Source: an uncultured Bacilli bacterium
GTDB lineage: Bacteria; Bacillota_I; Bacilli_A; RF39; UBA660
Assembly (NCBI GenBank): GCA_944358225.1
Contig: CALVQP010000028.1
Span: forward strand, 1-14,801
Direction of reading: 5' to 3'
DNA length: 14,801 nt
Shown here: positions 13,885 to 14,801 of the stretch, piece by piece
How positions within the stretch are numbered: position 1 is the stretch's first letter
Layout: the number at the start of each line of letters is the position of its first letter
The notes under the pieces: model-generated
Databases searched by the model: none
Seen by the model: the letters and a program-made list of their open reading frames with translations, nothing else
What the model was told of the DNA's origin: nothing
Position numbers and translations under genes: made by a program

Positions 13885-14622
13885 ATGAAAATGACTAAAA
13901 TGAAATTTTTAATAATTTATTTGGCTATTTTAGTGCTTCCATTATCGTTTGTAGCTATTGGATGTTATTTATTACCTAGTTTAAATATGATAGCTTTTAA
14001 AACATATTACACCTATTATGGAGGAATGTGTTTAGGATTTGCTTCATTAGTCATCCTTTTTTTAACTAATCTTTTAATAAAGCACAATACTGATTCCAAT
14101 GAAAATAGTAAGTTAGATAAAAAATATTTATTAAAAGCAAATCTAATTTTTATAATTTTTCATTTGTTAATATCCATTATTTCGAATTTATTAACTTATT
14201 TTAATGTTATATCATATTTCATTTATGCTTTATATTTTTTCTATCCCTTAATTTATTTTTGTTTAATAATTTTTTTAGATCATCAACAATTAACTTATAA
14301 AAATATTCTTTGTATTGTTGGCAGTATTTATCTTTGTTGGTATTTTCTAGTTCCTCTAATAACTTTTATAATAAATAATATTAATTCTTTTAATAGCATT
14401 TCTATCATCAAATCTTTACTATACAATTTATTTTATTACTTCATGCAATTTGCTTTATTAGTATTACCTTTTGCTTCTTTGGGATTAATCAAAATTACCA
14501 ACGAGAAAAAAGAAAAATCTCTAGTACGTAACTTTCAGTATTCAATCAAAAAACTATTTATAATAGCTTTCATTGTTTTGTTATTAAATATAATTATTGT
14601 TTTATTATTAAATAGTATTTAG
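13885..14622 (+). CDS. Multi-pass membrane protein of unknown function
   Basis: The product has 245 residues if it starts at ATG 13885, with about seven hydrophobic segments near 8-30, 42-65, 84-106, 112-131, 140-164, 178-203 and 218-240. Soluble parts are limited to two short charged loops (KHNTDSNENSKLDKK, and NEKKEKS followed by a basic stretch), which suggests those loops face the cytoplasm. AAAAAGG ends at 13872, 12 bases before ATG 13885. A TTG at 13873 would add four residues but has no room for a binding site. GTG codons at 13875 and 13877 run into TGA. ATG 13891 is also possible. It is the last gene of the operon, ends in TAG and is followed by a strong terminator. No family was recognised. 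Confidence 0.7.
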   Translation: MKMTKMKFLIIYLAILVLPLSFVAIGCYLLPSLNMIAFKTYYTYYGGMCLGFASLVILFLTNLLIKHNTDSNENSKLDKKYLLKANLIFIIFHLLISIISNLLTYFNVISYFIYALYFFYPLIYFCLIIFLDHQQLTYKNILCIVGSIYLCWYFLVPLITFIINNINSFNSISIIKSLLYNLFYYFMQFALLVLPFASLGLIKITNEKKEKSLVRNFQYSIKKLFIIAFIVLLLNIIIVLLLNSI

Positions 14623-14634
14623 TTAAAGTAAATA

Positions 14635-14671
14635 ATCAACTTGACACATAAAAAGTCAAGTTGATCTTTTT
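14635..14671 (+). terminator. Strong rho-independent terminator of the trmL operon
   Basis: ATCAACTTGAC (14635-14645) and GTCAAGTTGAT (14655-14665) form a perfect 11-bp stem with a 9-base A-rich loop, followed by CTTTTT. The flanking AT content makes the stem symmetric enough to work on either strand. Confidence 0.9.
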
Positions 14672-14673
14672 GT

Positions 14674-14702
14674 TTGACAAAAATTCGGGGGGGGATTATT
14701 AT
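14674..14702 (+). promoter_or_regulatory. Promoter with an eight-G run in its spacer, candidate phase-variable switch
   Basis: Perfect TTGACA (14674-14679) and TATTAT (14697-14702, five of six) are separated by exactly 17 bases, the optimal spacing. The spacer contains eight consecutive G (14687-14694). Gain or loss of a G by slipped-strand mispairing would change the spacing to 16 or 18 and so the promoter strength. As read here the promoter is in its optimal, probably ON, state. It begins right after the terminator of the preceding operon. Confidence 0.7.
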
Positions 14703-14734
14703 TAAAAGTGTAAAGTGGGAGAGTGCATATATTT

Positions 14735-14801
14735 ATGAAGATAAAGGTGAATAAAACTGTCGTAACCTTAAGCCTTTGTGCTTTGGTCTTATTAATTGCA
14801 G
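14735..14801 (+). CDS. Start of an exported protein, cut by the window edge
   Basis: ATG 14735 opens a frame of 22 codons that runs off the end of the window. The peptide begins MKIKVNKTVVT and continues LSLCALVLLIA, a basic start followed by a hydrophobic core, as in a signal peptide or lipoprotein signal. The lipobox cannot be checked. GGGAG at 14717-14721 is 13 bases upstream, longer than usual. An in-frame GTG at 14723 is too close to that site. It would be expressed from the promoter with the G run. Confidence 0.55.
   Translation, partial: MKIKVNKTVVTLSLCALVLLIA

Noticed and set aside
137..14622. Use of TGA as tryptophan (Mollicutes code), suggested by the AT content and the absence of TGA stops
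   Set aside because: All tryptophans in the long genes are TGG, and no long gene needs TGA to be read through. With thirteen genes, the absence of TGA stops can be chance in AT-rich DNA.

Overview
The window comes from a very AT-rich, low-GC Gram-positive bacterium (Bacillota). The genes carry AGGTG/GGGTG-type ribosome binding sites, TTG...TATAAT promoters and U-tailed hairpin terminators. Every tryptophan in the long genes is TGG, so the standard bacterial code applies, although all thirteen complete genes stop with TAA or TAG. The lepA-hemW pair is typical of Bacilli and Clostridia. The extreme AT content and the many small membrane proteins suggest an uncultured host-associated Bacilli lineage, such as a Mollicutes relative. 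That placement is inference.

Layout. Positions 1-49 hold the terminator of an upstream gene. 137-2252 is a rightward run of three envelope genes: a membrane-anchored EndA-type nuclease, a DUF975-like six-helix protein and an unrecognised two-helix protein. 2253-2599 is non-coding and ends in the lepA promoter. lepA (2600-4399) is the translation GTPase EF4. A promoter at 4444-4472 then drives hemW (heme chaperone, radical SAM), a cadherin-like surface protein with a C-terminal anchor, and a glycerophosphodiester phosphodiesterase. A strong extended -10 promoter at 6778-6807 drives two membrane-anchored WG-repeat proteins, 685 and 320 residues, built from three copies of one module of about 300 residues. 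They end at a clear terminator (9867-9894).

9929-10802 is a decayed insertion sequence on the minus strand. It has 11-bp perfect inverted ends and a transposase broken by a shift just after its start and by an internal deletion that removes much of the catalytic core. It sits between two transcription units. 10889-12670 encodes a membrane protein with a long Asn/Ser/Pro-rich tail holding about 4.5 tandem 52-residue repeats, two of them nearly identical in DNA. 12815-14622 is an operon of a membrane-anchored thioredoxin-like protein without the CxxC pair, the tRNA methyltransferase TrmL and a multi-pass membrane protein, closed by an 11-bp hairpin terminator.

The right edge holds the most notable signal. 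A promoter (TTGACA, 17-bp spacer, TATTAT) has a run of eight G inside its spacer, and it stands ahead of a gene that begins with a secretion-type signal sequence. In so AT-rich a genome this is the classic layout of a phase-variable surface-protein promoter. Apart from lepA, hemW and trmL, most genes encode envelope or surface functions.
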